Notes: a model not told the origin generated them from the letters alone. A DNA stretch of 64,000 nucleotides from Buchnera aphidicola (Brachycaudus tragopogonis) (GCF_964059175.1 NZ_OZ060418.1:558001-622000); one strand, 5' to 3'. Positions 33,856 to 43,763 are shown, numbered from the stretch's first letter. Numbers and translations: made by a program.

Positions 33856-34635
33856 GTGCTTATATTTGATTCTGGTATAGGTGGTTTATCTATATTAAAC
33901 CATATAAAAAAAATATTACCAAATATGAATTATATTTACATGTTAGATAATCAAGCTTTTCCTTATGGAAATAAAAAAAAATCTTTCATCATTGAAAGAA
34001 GTATAACAATTATTCAGACAATAAAAAAAAAATATCCTATTAAAATGGTCATAATTGCATGTAACACAGCAAGTACTATAGGATTATCTATTTTAAGGAA
34101 AAAATTTACTTTTCCTATTATCGGAATATTTCCTGATATTAAATCTGCCAAACAACTAACTAAAAATAAAATTATTGGTTTAATAGCAACAAGAGCAACT
34201 ATTCATTCTTATTATACTAAGAACATAGTCTATCATAATGATGATAATTTTATTAAAATAATAGCTACAAATAAATTAGCTTTAATAGCAGAAAAAAAAA
34301 TAAGAGGTGTCGTTGCTAAAAAAAAAGAATTACAAAAAATATTTAAAATATGGACTACTCTTTCGGTACAACCTGATACAATTATATTAGGTTGCACCCA
34401 TTTTTTATTTTTAAAAAAAGAAATTAAAGAAATTTTATATAAATCTATCTATTTTATCGATTCAACAGAAAAAATGGTATGTGAAATTAAAAAATGTTTA
34501 AAACAATTAAATATAAAACAAAATATAAAAGAAAATATCATTTTTTATTCAAAAAAAAATGATAATTTTAAACAATTATTGTCTTGTTTAAAAAAATATT
34601 GCTTTCAAAAAATAAAATATATTAATTTAAATTAG
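33856..34635 (+). CDS. murI: Glutamate racemase
   Basis: Encodes a 259-residue racemase producing D-glutamate for peptidoglycan. LIFDSGIGGLSIL opens the protein and the two catalytic cysteines are in VIIACNTASTIGL and ILGCTHFLFL. The start is a GTG (33856) right after a run of eight A; an in-frame stop at 33847-33849 rules out longer forms, and no Shine-Dalgarno is visible. It lacks about 20 N-terminal residues found in E. coli. Its 3' end overlaps convergent sbcB by 14 bases. Confidence 0.9.
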   Translation: MLIFDSGIGGLSILNHIKKILPNMNYIYMLDNQAFPYGNKKKSFIIERSITIIQTIKKKYPIKMVIIACNTASTIGLSILRKKFTFPIIGIFPDIKSAKQLTKNKIIGLIATRATIHSYYTKNIVYHNDDNFIKIIATNKLALIAEKKIRGVVAKKKELQKIFKIWTTLSVQPDTIILGCTHFLFLKKEIKEILYKSIYFIDSTEKMVCEIKKCLKQLNIKQNIKENIIFYSKKNDNFKQLLSCLKKYCFQKIKYINLN

Positions 34636-36067
34636 AATATTTATCCAATAAATCCTTATACTTATCTAGACTATATTTCAATAAACAATTAAGCAAAATA
34701 ATTTTTTCTGAATTAAAACAATATTTTTTTAATAAATCTTCAATTTTATTTTGATAGTTTTTTAATGAAACCGGTTGTATAATTTCAAAACAATGTTTTA
34801 ACCATATCTTTTTTTCATCATTATTTAATAATTCAAAAAAATTACGAGCACGATAACGAAAAAACAAAATTTTTAAACGAGAATCATGAAAATCAAAATT
34901 AATATTTTTTAAAAAAATCGGTTCAGTCTCTCTAACAATTTTTATATTTTTTTTATCAGATAAATTAAAAAAAGAATCATAGATTTGCAAATCTACGTTT
35001 AAAGATTGTTTATTATTAATTTCTTGCGAAAAAATAATTTGTATCTTTTTAATAAAACCTTTATTTTCTTTTAAATATTTAATTTTTCTATGATATAAAT
35101 CGATATTTATTTTTAATCTATTACAATCTTCTTTACGAAGAACTGTCATAGGTGCTAAAACAGGACAACGATTAAGATATAGTAATACTATACCTAAATT
35201 AAATAAATGTTTAATATTATTGTATTTGTAAGTTATTTTTTTACAGAATAATATTATTTTCTCTATATCTTTGAATAAATCAATAGAAATTAATATATTT
35301 CTATTATTTTTATGCCAAATTATAGGAATAATACAAGTCATATTATGACGCACAGAACCGAAATAACTAGAAACATACACTATTGGTTGATTATTTTTTA
35401 AATTAATTAATTTATATAATTCATTTTTTTTTCTATTTTTGAAAAAAAAATCGAATAATTTCGGTTGATTTTTTTTTATAAGTTTTGCTATTTTAATAGT
35501 AGCATGTACATCTGATAGGGCATCATGTGCATTTATATGTCTAATATTATTAATCTGTGTTAAATTAGAAAGTTTGAAGTTAGGTAGTCCTAATTCATTT
35601 TTAGGCCATTTTATACCATTTGGTCTTAAAGCATAACATGCTCGTATTAGGTTTAATAGATCCCAACGAGAATTACCATTCTTCCAACTCCATTCATAGG
35701 GATCAAAAAAATTTCTATAAAATATATTTCTTGTAATTTCATCATCAAAATTAATATTATTATAACCGATAACACAAGTATTCGGAACTGTTAAAATATC
35801 GTATATTTTTTTAGAAAAATAATATTCATTAGTCCCATATTTTTGTGTATATTGAGGAGTAATTTTAGTAATTAAAACAGAAATAGGATCGGGTAAATAA
35901 TCATCTGACGGAAAACAATAAAAACACTCTGGATAATCAATTACATTTAAATTAATATCTGTTCTAATACATGCAAATTGAGCTGGTTTATCTAGTGATG
36001 TATCTATTCCAAAAGTCTCATAATCGTAAAACAAAAAAGTAGGTTCTTTTTCTTTAAAAAGTATCAT
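34622..36067 (-). CDS. sbcB: Exonuclease I
   Basis: Encodes a 481-residue 3'-5' single-strand DNA exonuclease for recombination and mismatch repair. The DEDD nuclease motifs are FLFYDYETFGIDTSLDKPAQF near the N-terminus, VIGYNNINFDDEI, and HDALSDVHATIKIAKLI near residues 180-195. The SH3-like and C-terminal helical domains are strongly diverged but present, and length is close to E. coli (475). It is divergent from tmaR, its neighbour in E. coli too. Confidence 0.93.
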   Translation of the reverse strand: MILFKEKEPTFLFYDYETFGIDTSLDKPAQFACIRTDINLNVIDYPECFYCFPSDDYLPDPISVLITKITPQYTQKYGTNEYYFSKKIYDILTVPNTCVIGYNNINFDDEITRNIFYRNFFDPYEWSWKNGNSRWDLLNLIRACYALRPNGIKWPKNELGLPNFKLSNLTQINNIRHINAHDALSDVHATIKIAKLIKKNQPKLFDFFFKNRKKNELYKLINLKNNQPIVYVSSYFGSVRHNMTCIIPIIWHKNNRNILISIDLFKDIEKIILFCKKITYKYNNIKHLFNLGIVLLYLNRCPVLAPMTVLRKEDCNRLKINIDLYHRKIKYLKENKGFIKKIQIIFSQEINNKQSLNVDLQIYDSFFNLSDKKNIKIVRETEPIFLKNINFDFHDSRLKILFFRYRARNFFELLNNDEKKIWLKHCFEIIQPVSLKNYQNKIEDLLKKYCFNSEKIILLNCLLKYSLDKYKDLLDKYSNLN

Positions 36068-36137
36068 TAGTTTTTTATTTTATTAAGTATAAATATCAAA
36101 ATTTTAAAATTTAAAATAAACATAAAAGGTTTATAAA

Positions 36138-36446
36138 ATGGCAGATACAAAAAAATCGTTTAAAAATGTGTTAGAATTTGTTCATAAATTTAGAAGAAAA
36201 AATAAAATTAAAAGAGAAATATGTGATATCGAAAAAAAAATTAGAGATAATCAAAAAAGAATATTACTTTTAGATAATCTTAGTCAATACATTACATCAG
36301 AAATGAATTATGATGAAATTAAAAAAATAATTTTTATGATGAAAAACGATTATGAAGATAGAGTAGATGACTATATTGTTAAAAGCGCAGAATTGTCAAA
36401 AGAAAAAAGAAATCTATCAAAAGATTTAAAAATGATTATTGATTAA
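36138..36446 (+). CDS. tmaR: PTS system regulator TmaR (YeeX family)
   Basis: Encodes a 102-residue coiled-coil protein very similar to E. coli YeeX/TmaR (109 residues). [29 protein letters not shown] [19 protein letters not shown] and [12 protein letters not shown] are nearly identical. In E. coli this protein sequesters PTS enzyme I at the cell pole and depends on phosphorylated Tyr72. The tyrosine is present at position 72 here. It lies next to sbcB as in E. coli. The role in this organism is inferred from homology. Confidence 0.88.
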   Translation: MADTKKSFKNVLEFVHKFRRKNKIKREICDIEKKIRDNQKRILLLDNLSQYITSEMNYDEIKKIIFMMKNDYEDRVDDYIVKSAELSKEKRNLSKDLKMIID

Positions 36447-36479
36447 AAATATATACAAATTTTAAAAAAATATTTTTTT

Positions 36480-36552
36480 CTCCCCTGACTGGACTCGAAC
36501 CAGTGACATACGGATTAACAGTCCGCCGTTCTACCAACTGAACTACAGAGGA
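36480..36552 (-). tRNA. tRNA-Asn (anticodon GTT)
   Basis: A 73-base cloverleaf on the minus strand with acceptor TCCTCTG/CAGGGGA and discriminator G. The D arm contains AGTTCAGTTGGTAGAAC, and the anticodon loop CTGTTAA places GTT at 36519-36517. The T loop is GGTTCGAGTCC. It closely resembles E. coli tRNA-Asn. CCA is not encoded. Confidence 0.96.
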
Positions 36553-36692
36553 ATATAAATATATATATCAAAATTTTATATACCTGTCAAACATATATAT
36601 GAAAAATATTTTTTTTTAAAAAAAGTATAAAATTTTAAAAAGAACTGTAGATTATTAGAAAAAATTGATTTATAGTAAAGATAATAAAAAAT

Positions 36693-36765
36693 GGCCCTTT
36701 AGCTCAGTGGTAAGAGCAGGCGACTCATAATCGCTTGGTCGCTGGTTCAAATCCAGCAAGGGCCA
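36693..36765 (+). tRNA. tRNA-Ile2 (anticodon CAT, lysidine-modified)
   Basis: A 73-base tRNA with acceptor GGCCCTT/AAGGGCC and anticodon loop CTCATAA (CAT at 36726-36728). By anticodon alone it would be called tRNA-Met. However, the body, including GAGCAGGCGACTCATAATCG and GGTCGCTGGTTCAAATCC, matches E. coli ileX far better than metT or metZ. It therefore should be the isoleucine tRNA whose C34 is changed to lysidine by TilS to read AUA, a very common codon in this genome. No CCA is encoded. Confidence 0.9.
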
Positions 36766-36801
36766 TAATAATAAAATAAATAAAATAAAACTTAATTTCT
36801 A

Positions 36802-36827
36802 CATGATATTATCTAATAAATATCATG
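36802..36827 (+). repeat. Inverted repeat upstream of pyrE
   Basis: CATGATATT (36802-36810) and AATATCATG (36819-36827) form a perfect 9-bp stem with an 8-base loop, 36 bases after tRNA-Ile. It has no T run and so is not a typical terminator; it could be a processing site or the first hairpin of the pyrE leader. A 14-codon reading frame (36803-36847, MILSNKYHGILNIN) starts within it. Confidence 0.5.
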
Positions 36828-36857
36828 GTATTTTAAATATCAATTAAAATATTAATA

Positions 36858-36882
36858 TTTAGAATAACATTCTAAATTTTTT
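36858..36882 (+). terminator. Intrinsic terminator/attenuator immediately before pyrE
   Basis: TTTAGAAT (36858-36865) and ATTCTAAA (36869-36876) form an 8-bp stem with a 3-base loop, followed directly by TTTTTT (36877-36882). The pyrE ATG is only 24 bases beyond. There is no room for a separate promoter after it, so pyrE transcripts must read through this site or begin inside it. E. coli pyrE is controlled by an attenuator in the same place. Its function here is inferred from structure and position. Confidence 0.6.
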
Positions 36883-36906
36883 ATGATGAATTAGGACTTA
36901 ATTTTT

Positions 36907-37551
36907 ATGGACTGGAAAAAAGAATTTATTGATTTTTCTTTTAAAAAACAAGCATTAAAATTTGGAGCATTTACATTAAAGTCTGGACGAAAAAGCCCTT
37001 ATTTTTTTAATTCAGGATTACTTTCTACAGGTAAAGATATTATTAAAATTGGTGTATTTTATGCTCATTCAATTATAGAATCAAAAATAAAATTTGATAT
37101 GCTGTTTGGAGCAGCATATAAAGGCATTCCAATTGTCGTAGCAACTTCTATAGCATTAAAAAATTACTATAATTTAAATATTTCATATTCTTTTAATAGA
37201 AAAGAACAAAAAAATTATGGAGAAAAAGGAGATTTGATTGGAAAAAATATTCAAAATAAAAAGATTATTATTTTAGATGATGTGATAACATCAGGTACAG
37301 CAATACGTCATTCGATTGATATAATTGAAAGAAAAGGAGCACATATATCTTCTATATTTGTACTTTTAGATCGCAAAGAAAAAGGAAAAAGAAATTTACA
37401 TACTATCAATCATCTTACAAACAAAACAAGTTATAAAATTACTTCAATAATTACTATTGAAGATCTAATCTCTTATTTATTAGAAGATAAAAAATTAAAA
37501 AAACATATACCTGGATTAATAAAATATCGTGAAAAGTATGGTATTTATTAA
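36907..37551 (+). CDS. pyrE: Orotate phosphoribosyltransferase
   Basis: Encodes the 214-residue enzyme making OMP from orotate and PRPP in pyrimidine synthesis. [19 protein letters not shown] is near the N-terminus, the flexible loop is in [19 protein letters not shown], and the PRPP motif is [19 protein letters not shown] near residues 120-137. The length is that of E. coli (213). An AGGA ribosome-binding site precedes the ATG. Its stop shares the TTAA palindrome at 37548-37551 with convergent dut. Confidence 0.95.
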   Translation: MDWKKEFIDFSFKKQALKFGAFTLKSGRKSPYFFNSGLLSTGKDIIKIGVFYAHSIIESKIKFDMLFGAAYKGIPIVVATSIALKNYYNLNISYSFNRKEQKNYGEKGDLIGKNIQNKKIIILDDVITSGTAIRHSIDIIERKGAHISSIFVLLDRKEKGKRNLHTINHLTNKTSYKITSIITIEDLISYLLEDKKLKKHIPGLIKYREKYGIY

Positions 37552-38003
37552 GTAAGACCAGAATGACCAAAACCTTTTTTCGCACGCGATGTTTTATTAA
37601 ATTTTTCTACTAAAGAAAAAGATGGCTTGATAATTGGAACAAATACTATTTGTGCCACTCTATCGTCCGGGTTAATATAAAAATCTTTTTTACTACGATT
37701 CCATAGAGATATCATTAATTGCCCCTGGTAGTCAGAATCAATTAAACCAATTAAATTTCCTAATACAATACCTTTTTCATGACCTAATCCAGAACGCGGT
37801 AAAATAAAAGCTGTAATATTAGGATTTTCAATATATATTGCTATTCCAGTTGGAACTAAAATAGTTTTGTACGCTCGTAATCTAGTCTTTTTTTCTAAAC
37901 ACGCCCTAAGATCTAAACCAGAAGATCCTGAAGTTGCATAAGTAGGAAACGAAAAATTTTTTTTTGTACGTAAATTTAAAATCTGTATTTGAATTTTATT
38001 CAT
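37548..38003 (-). CDS. dut: Deoxyuridine 5'-triphosphate nucleotidohydrolase
   Basis: Encodes the 151-residue trimeric dUTPase that limits uracil incorporation into DNA. Motif 1 is [10 protein letters not shown], motif 2 [16 protein letters not shown], motif 3 [19 protein letters not shown], motif 4 [12 protein letters not shown], and motif 5 [10 protein letters not shown] at the C-terminus. The length matches E. coli. It is convergent with pyrE; in E. coli dut lies close to pyrE as well. Confidence 0.96.
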   Translation of the reverse strand: MNKIQIQILNLRTKKNFSFPTYATSGSSGLDLRACLEKKTRLRAYKTILVPTGIAIYIENPNITAFILPRSGLGHEKGIVLGNLIGLIDSDYQGQLMISLWNRSKKDFYINPDDRVAQIVFVPIIKPSFSLVEKFNKTSRAKKGFGHSGLT

Positions 38004-38047
38004 AAAAAATTATATATTTCTTATTAAAAAAAGTTTCATAATAGTAA

Positions 38048-38794
38048 TTATGCAGACGCATAAAAACCGGGATTCAGAAAAGAAGAACGAGAAGACAAAC
38101 AATAATTTAAATCTGAACCTTTCCATGTCTTTACTATTCCACCAGATGCAACAACAAGAGCATGACCAGCAGCAGTATCCCAAATATAAGTTTCTCCAAA
38201 TCGTGGATAAATTTGTGCTGTTCCTTCTGCAACTAAACAAAATTTCAATGAAGAACCTAAACGTTTGATTTTATAACTTTCAACACCATCTAAATAATTT
38301 TTTAATTCTTTATCAGGATGTGAACGACTAGTAATGAACGTCGAAATCTTAGATTTAGACACCTTAATATTTTCTTTAAAACCTAACTTTTTTTCCTTCC
38401 AAGACTCTTTATGATAAGAAGAATACAAAACGTCAAAAAAAGGAGCATATATTACTCCTAATACAGGCATCCCATCTTTAATCAAGCTAATATTAACGGT
38501 AAATTCACCATTTTTTTTTAGAAACTCTTTTGTTCCATCTAATGGATCAATCAACCAATAATCATTCCAATGACGACAGATATCAAAATTATATATTTCT
38601 TCTTCAGAAATAATAGGAATTTGAGGAGTAATTGAAAGAAGTTCTTTTTTAATAATGTTATTGGCTTCACAATCAACATTGGTTATAGGAGTGTTATCGG
38701 ATTTATAAGAAACATCTATTAATTTTTCAGCATGATAAAATTTCATAATCACACTACCAGCAAGACGTGCTATTTGACAAATTTGATTTAACAT
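38048..38794 (-). CDS. cysQ: 3'(2'),5'-bisphosphate nucleotidase CysQ
   Basis: Encodes a 248-residue Li-sensitive phosphatase that clears PAP formed during sulfate assimilation. Metal-binding motifs are ISEEE, the diagnostic WLIDPLDGTKEFLKKNGEF near residues 80-98, and the C-terminal YIWDTAAGHALVVASGG. The length is close to E. coli (246). It lies just downstream of rplI on the same strand and probably has its own promoter in the 43-base gap or is read through. Confidence 0.94.
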   Translation of the reverse strand: MLNQICQIARLAGSVIMKFYHAEKLIDVSYKSDNTPITNVDCEANNIIKKELLSITPQIPIISEEEIYNFDICRHWNDYWLIDPLDGTKEFLKKNGEFTVNISLIKDGMPVLGVIYAPFFDVLYSSYHKESWKEKKLGFKENIKVSKSKISTFITSRSHPDKELKNYLDGVESYKIKRLGSSLKFCLVAEGTAQIYPRFGETYIWDTAAGHALVVASGGIVKTWKGSDLNYCLSSRSSFLNPGFYASA

Positions 38795-38837
38795 TTTAAA
38801 TTATACTTTAATGAATAACAACAGATTTTTTAAACAA

Positions 38838-39290
38838 TTAATTTTTTGAAATTATGTTAACTATAAATTCTATTTGCACCTCATTATGTGGTTGAAATAT
38901 TACTTTATGCTCTCCAATTTGACGTAATAAACCATTGGGTAAACGAATTTCTTTTTTATTTATTTTAACACCTAATGACGTCATTTCTTTTATAATATTT
39001 CTCACACCTATTGAACCAAATATTTTACCTTCTTTCCCTACTTTAGATGATATTATTATTGATCTGATTTTTTGAATTTTTTCAGCACGTGATTTTGCTA
39101 TCAGCAATTTACTAATATTTTCTTTTTCTATTTTAATACGCTGTGCTTGAAAAGATTCAACGTTTTCTTTATTAGCTAAAATAGCTTTTCCTTTTGGAAT
39201 TAAAAAATTTCTTGCATAACCCGATTTTACATTAATAATTGAGCCAGAATCACCTAGTTTATGAATTTTAGATAGAAGAATGATTTGCAT
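38838..39290 (-). CDS. rplI: 50S ribosomal protein L9
   Basis: Encodes the 150-residue, two-domain L9. MQIILLSKIHKLGDSGSIINVKSGYARNFLIP is the N-terminal RNA-binding domain, a long connecting helix spans about residues 40-75, and GKIFGSIGVRNI begins the C-terminal domain. The length is close to E. coli (149). It is the last gene of rpsF-rpsR-rplI, 47 bases after rpsR. Confidence 0.95.
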   Translation of the reverse strand: MQIILLSKIHKLGDSGSIINVKSGYARNFLIPKGKAILANKENVESFQAQRIKIEKENISKLLIAKSRAEKIQKIRSIIISSKVGKEGKIFGSIGVRNIIKEMTSLGVKINKKEIRLPNGLLRQIGEHKVIFQPHNEVQIEFIVNIISKN

Positions 39291-39337
39291 TATTTTTTAA
39301 TCTCTCTTGTGTGATAACATATAATATATAAAATATA

Positions 39338-39565
39338 TTAACGATGTTGATCAGTATATGGTAATAAAGCAAGATAACGTGCTCTTTTAATCGCTTTAGA
39401 TAATTGGCGTTGATATTTCGCTCTAGTACCAGTAATACGGCTAGGAACAATTTTACCACTTTCTGTGATATAATTTTTTAAAACAGTAATATCTTTATAA
39501 TCTATTTCTTGTACTTTTTCTGCAGTAAAACGACAAAATTTGCGACGACGAAAATAACGTACCAT
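39338..39565 (-). CDS. rpsR: 30S ribosomal protein S18
   Basis: Encodes the 75-residue S18, which binds 16S rRNA together with S6. [23 protein letters not shown] and [27 protein letters not shown] are nearly identical to E. coli, as is the length. The E. coli gene priB, normally between rpsF and rpsR, is absent; only 119 bases separate the two genes. Confidence 0.96.
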   Translation of the reverse strand: MVRYFRRRKFCRFTAEKVQEIDYKDITVLKNYITESGKIVPSRITGTRAKYQRQLSKAIKRARYLALLPYTDQHR

Positions 39566-39684
39566 TATATTACACCTCTAAAAATGGCAAATGTTATATT
39601 AAATTTATGTAATAGAAAAAATTAAAAATATATAGTTTCTGAATAAGAGTCTTTAAATATAAACACATTATCTATAAACAGATG

Positions 39685-40026
39685 TTATTTTTTTTCTTTT
39701 TTATCATCCTTTAGCTTCATGATAGGAGATAATTCAGTTATTTCTTTTTTCGTACTCATAATCATATTTCTAAGAATCATATTATTAAAACGAAACTCTG
39801 TTTCTAAAATATTAATAATTTTAGGATCAACTTCTATATTCATTAATACATAATGTGCTTTATGTAATTTATTAATTGAATAAGATAATTGACGTCTACC
39901 CCAATCTTCTAATCGATGTATTGTACCAGAATTTTCGTGAATAATTTTTTTACATTTTTCTATTATTAATGACACTTTATCACTTTGATCAGGATGAATC
40001 ATCAATATTATTTCATAATGACGCAT
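39685..40026 (-). CDS. rpsF: 30S ribosomal protein S6
   Basis: Encodes a 113-residue S6, partner of S18 on the 30S platform. [21 protein letters not shown] starts the ferredoxin-like fold, and [25 protein letters not shown] is diagnostic. [13 protein letters not shown] closes the domain. The acidic C-terminal extension of E. coli S6 (131 residues, target of RimK glutamylation) is missing; the tail here is basic. An AGGAG lies 10 bases before the ATG, and a hairpin leader precedes it. Confidence 0.94.
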   Translation of the reverse strand: MRHYEIILMIHPDQSDKVSLIIEKCKKIIHENSGTIHRLEDWGRRQLSYSINKLHKAHYVLMNIEVDPKIINILETEFRFNNMILRNMIMSTKKEITELSPIMKLKDDKKEKK

Positions 40027-40052
40027 TTATAGTGCTCCTTTTGGATTTTTTA

Positions 40053-40091
40053 GCTTCCTTATCAAATAATATAGCTATTTCCCAAGGAAGC
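40053..40091 (-). promoter_or_regulatory. Hairpin in the rpsF 5' leader
   Basis: GCTTCCTT (40091-40084, minus strand) and AAGGAAGC (40060-40053) form a perfect 8-bp stem with a 23-base loop, some 10 bases before the rpsF Shine-Dalgarno. In E. coli the rpsF leader carries an RNA motif bound by S6:S18 for autoregulation. The location fits. The CCG element I recall for the S6:S18 motif is not visible in the loop, so the assignment is tentative. Confidence 0.4.
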
Positions 40092-40193
40092 AAGGAACTT
40101 TTTTTAAATTATAGCTAATTTTTTATATATTATTTTACTTTTTAATAAAAATCAATATAATTTGATTATTTAATGATAAAAAAATACAAGTTT

Positions 40194-42368
40194 CTACATC
40201 AAAGATAATTCTATTTTTCTTTCATTTAAATTAACAGCACTAACTTTAACTTGTAAAGTATCACCAAGACAATAAGTATTTTTACTAGACTTACCTATTA
40301 GTTTAAGCCCTAAAGAATCAAAATAATAATCATCTTCTAAAGAAGCTATATGAACTAATCCTTCAATGAAAAATTTATTTAAACGAACAAAAAATCCAAA
40401 TGAAGTTACATTAGAAATAACACCAGTTAATATATGACCAATTTTTTTATACATAAAATCACATTTTAACCAATCAACAACATTCCTAGTTGCCTGATCT
40501 GCACGTCTTTCAGTCATAGAGCAATGCATTCCTATTTTTTTCATTTCATTTGTATTGTAGAAAAAAGAATTAGAATTTTTTAAAGTAATTATTTTTTGTT
40601 TTGATAATAAATGTTTAATAACTCTATGTAGAACAAGATCAGGATAACGTCTAATAGGAGAAGTAAAATGAACATAACTAGGTAAAGACAAGCCAAAATG
40701 ACCACAATTGTCTGGTGAATATACTGCTTGCTGCATAGAACGTAACAATATTGTTTGAATCATTTCATATTCAGGACGATTATAAATTCTTTTTAATAGA
40801 TCCGAATAATGAATAGATTCTGGGTTTTCCCCTCCTGGTAATGTTAAACCTAATTTTTTTAAAAATGAACGAAAAGCAACAACATGATCTTTTTTAGGAC
40901 GGCTATGATTACGAAACAAGACAGAATATTTATGTCGTTCTACAAAAGAAGCTGAAGCTATATTTGCTAATATCATGCATGATTCAATAAACTTATGAGC
41001 ATCATTTCTAATGTTTGGATAAATATTTTTAATTCTTAAATTAGAGTCTAAAACAAATTTAGGAGCTATATTTTCAAAATAAATACCCTTTTTAGAAATA
41101 TTATCTTTATCAAATATTTTTTGTAAACATGATAAATTTTTAATATCTTTTAAAAACTTTTTATATTTAGAGCATAAAAAAATATCATTGTTCCAAATTT
41201 TAAAAATTTCATTATATGTAAATCGTCCATGAGAACATATAATTGCTTCATAATGTTTATAACTAATTAATTCTCCTTTATTTGACAAACTCATTTCACA
41301 TATTAAGCATAAACGCTCTTCATTAGGATTTAAAGAACACAAATCTGTAGAAATTTTTTCTGGTAACATAGGGATTACTAATGAAGGAAAATATATAGAC
41401 GTACCTCTTTCTAATGCAGCTTTATCTAATGCAGTATTGGGTTGAATATAGTAACTTACATCTGAAATCGCGACCCATAAATTCCAACCTTCTTCGAAGT
41501 TTATTTTTTTTTTACAAAAAATCGCATCGTCAAAATCACAAGCATCTTCATCATCAATAGTAAAAAAAGGAAGATGCCTTAAATCAATGCGATTATTTCG
41601 ATCACATAGATGTATTTTATTATTTATCATACATAATTGTTTTTCTACTTCTTTAGGCCATGAAAATGGAATAGAATATGTACGTAATGCTATATCTATG
41701 GCTAAATTAGTGCCCATTTCTTTTCCAAGAACTTCTACTATTAATCCTTTTATCTTATTGCTTCTTATAGGATGTTTTTTTAACTTTACAACTACAATAG
41801 ATCCTATTGCAATACTTTCTTTAATAGATGAAGTGATAAGAATTTTAAAATTAAAACGAGTATCGTCTGGAATAACAAATTGTTTTTTATCATCAACATG
41901 ATATCTACCAACAATTAAAGAAGCATTAGGTTTTAATATTTTTAAAAATCTTGCTGCACTGCGTCCTTTTCTATCTGAATTTATAACATGAGCTAAAATA
42001 ACATCACCATGGATACAAGATTTCATTTGTTCTGATGATAACCAAAGATCATCCTGTAATGTTTCTGATCTAAGAAAACCATAACCATCTCTATGACCTA
42101 TTACTTTTCCTTGAACTACTTGTAAATTTTCAGGAGTAATATAACAACGATTTCGAGTATATATAATTTGACCATCTCGTTCCATTGCTCTTAACCTTCG
42201 ACGCAATGCTTTTTTTTCTTCCTGATTAATAATACCAAATTTTTTTTCTAAATTTTTCTGACTAATTAAATCTGTACATTTTTTTAACCAAGATATGATA
42301 TATTCTCTACTAGGAATAGGATTTTTATATTTTTTAGATTCTCTTTTGTGGTAGGGATCTACTACCAT
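40194..42368 (-). CDS. rnr: Ribonuclease R
   Basis: Encodes a 724-residue 3'-5' exoribonuclease that degrades structured RNA. An N-terminal helix-turn-helix region (NPIPSREYII) is followed by cold-shock domains with GHRDGYGFLRSE. The RNB domain has LPFFTIDDEDACDFDDAIFC with the metal-binding aspartates near residue 280, and HFTSPIRRYPDLVLHRVIKH. A C-terminal S1 domain follows (GVISNVTSFGFFVRL). It ends right after S1, lacking the long lysine-rich tail of E. coli RNase R (813 residues). It probably serves mRNA and rRNA turnover. Confidence 0.94.
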   Translation of the reverse strand: MVVDPYHKRESKKYKNPIPSREYIISWLKKCTDLISQKNLEKKFGIINQEEKKALRRRLRAMERDGQIIYTRNRCYITPENLQVVQGKVIGHRDGYGFLRSETLQDDLWLSSEQMKSCIHGDVILAHVINSDRKGRSAARFLKILKPNASLIVGRYHVDDKKQFVIPDDTRFNFKILITSSIKESIAIGSIVVVKLKKHPIRSNKIKGLIVEVLGKEMGTNLAIDIALRTYSIPFSWPKEVEKQLCMINNKIHLCDRNNRIDLRHLPFFTIDDEDACDFDDAIFCKKKINFEEGWNLWVAISDVSYYIQPNTALDKAALERGTSIYFPSLVIPMLPEKISTDLCSLNPNEERLCLICEMSLSNKGELISYKHYEAIICSHGRFTYNEIFKIWNNDIFLCSKYKKFLKDIKNLSCLQKIFDKDNISKKGIYFENIAPKFVLDSNLRIKNIYPNIRNDAHKFIESCMILANIASASFVERHKYSVLFRNHSRPKKDHVVAFRSFLKKLGLTLPGGENPESIHYSDLLKRIYNRPEYEMIQTILLRSMQQAVYSPDNCGHFGLSLPSYVHFTSPIRRYPDLVLHRVIKHLLSKQKIITLKNSNSFFYNTNEMKKIGMHCSMTERRADQATRNVVDWLKCDFMYKKIGHILTGVISNVTSFGFFVRLNKFFIEGLVHIASLEDDYYFDSLGLKLIGKSSKNTYCLGDTLQVKVSAVNLNERKIELSLM

Positions 42369-42425
42369 ATTTACTTCTCCATTTATATTATTTCATATTA
42401 ATTAAATTATTTTAATTTATAATAT

Positions 42426-43721
<1,296 letters not shown>

Positions 43722-43763
43722 TCATACCTATTATATATCTTTGTATCTTAATATTAAGAAATC

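Noticed and set aside
36693..36765. tRNA with CAT anticodon as an elongator or initiator methionine tRNA
   Set aside because: The acceptor and T arms match E. coli ileX (isoleucine, lysidine) much better than metT or metZ.
38010..38268. Short frames on both strands over the cysQ 3' end
   Set aside because: Low-complexity shadows of cysQ; no ribosome-binding site and no homology.
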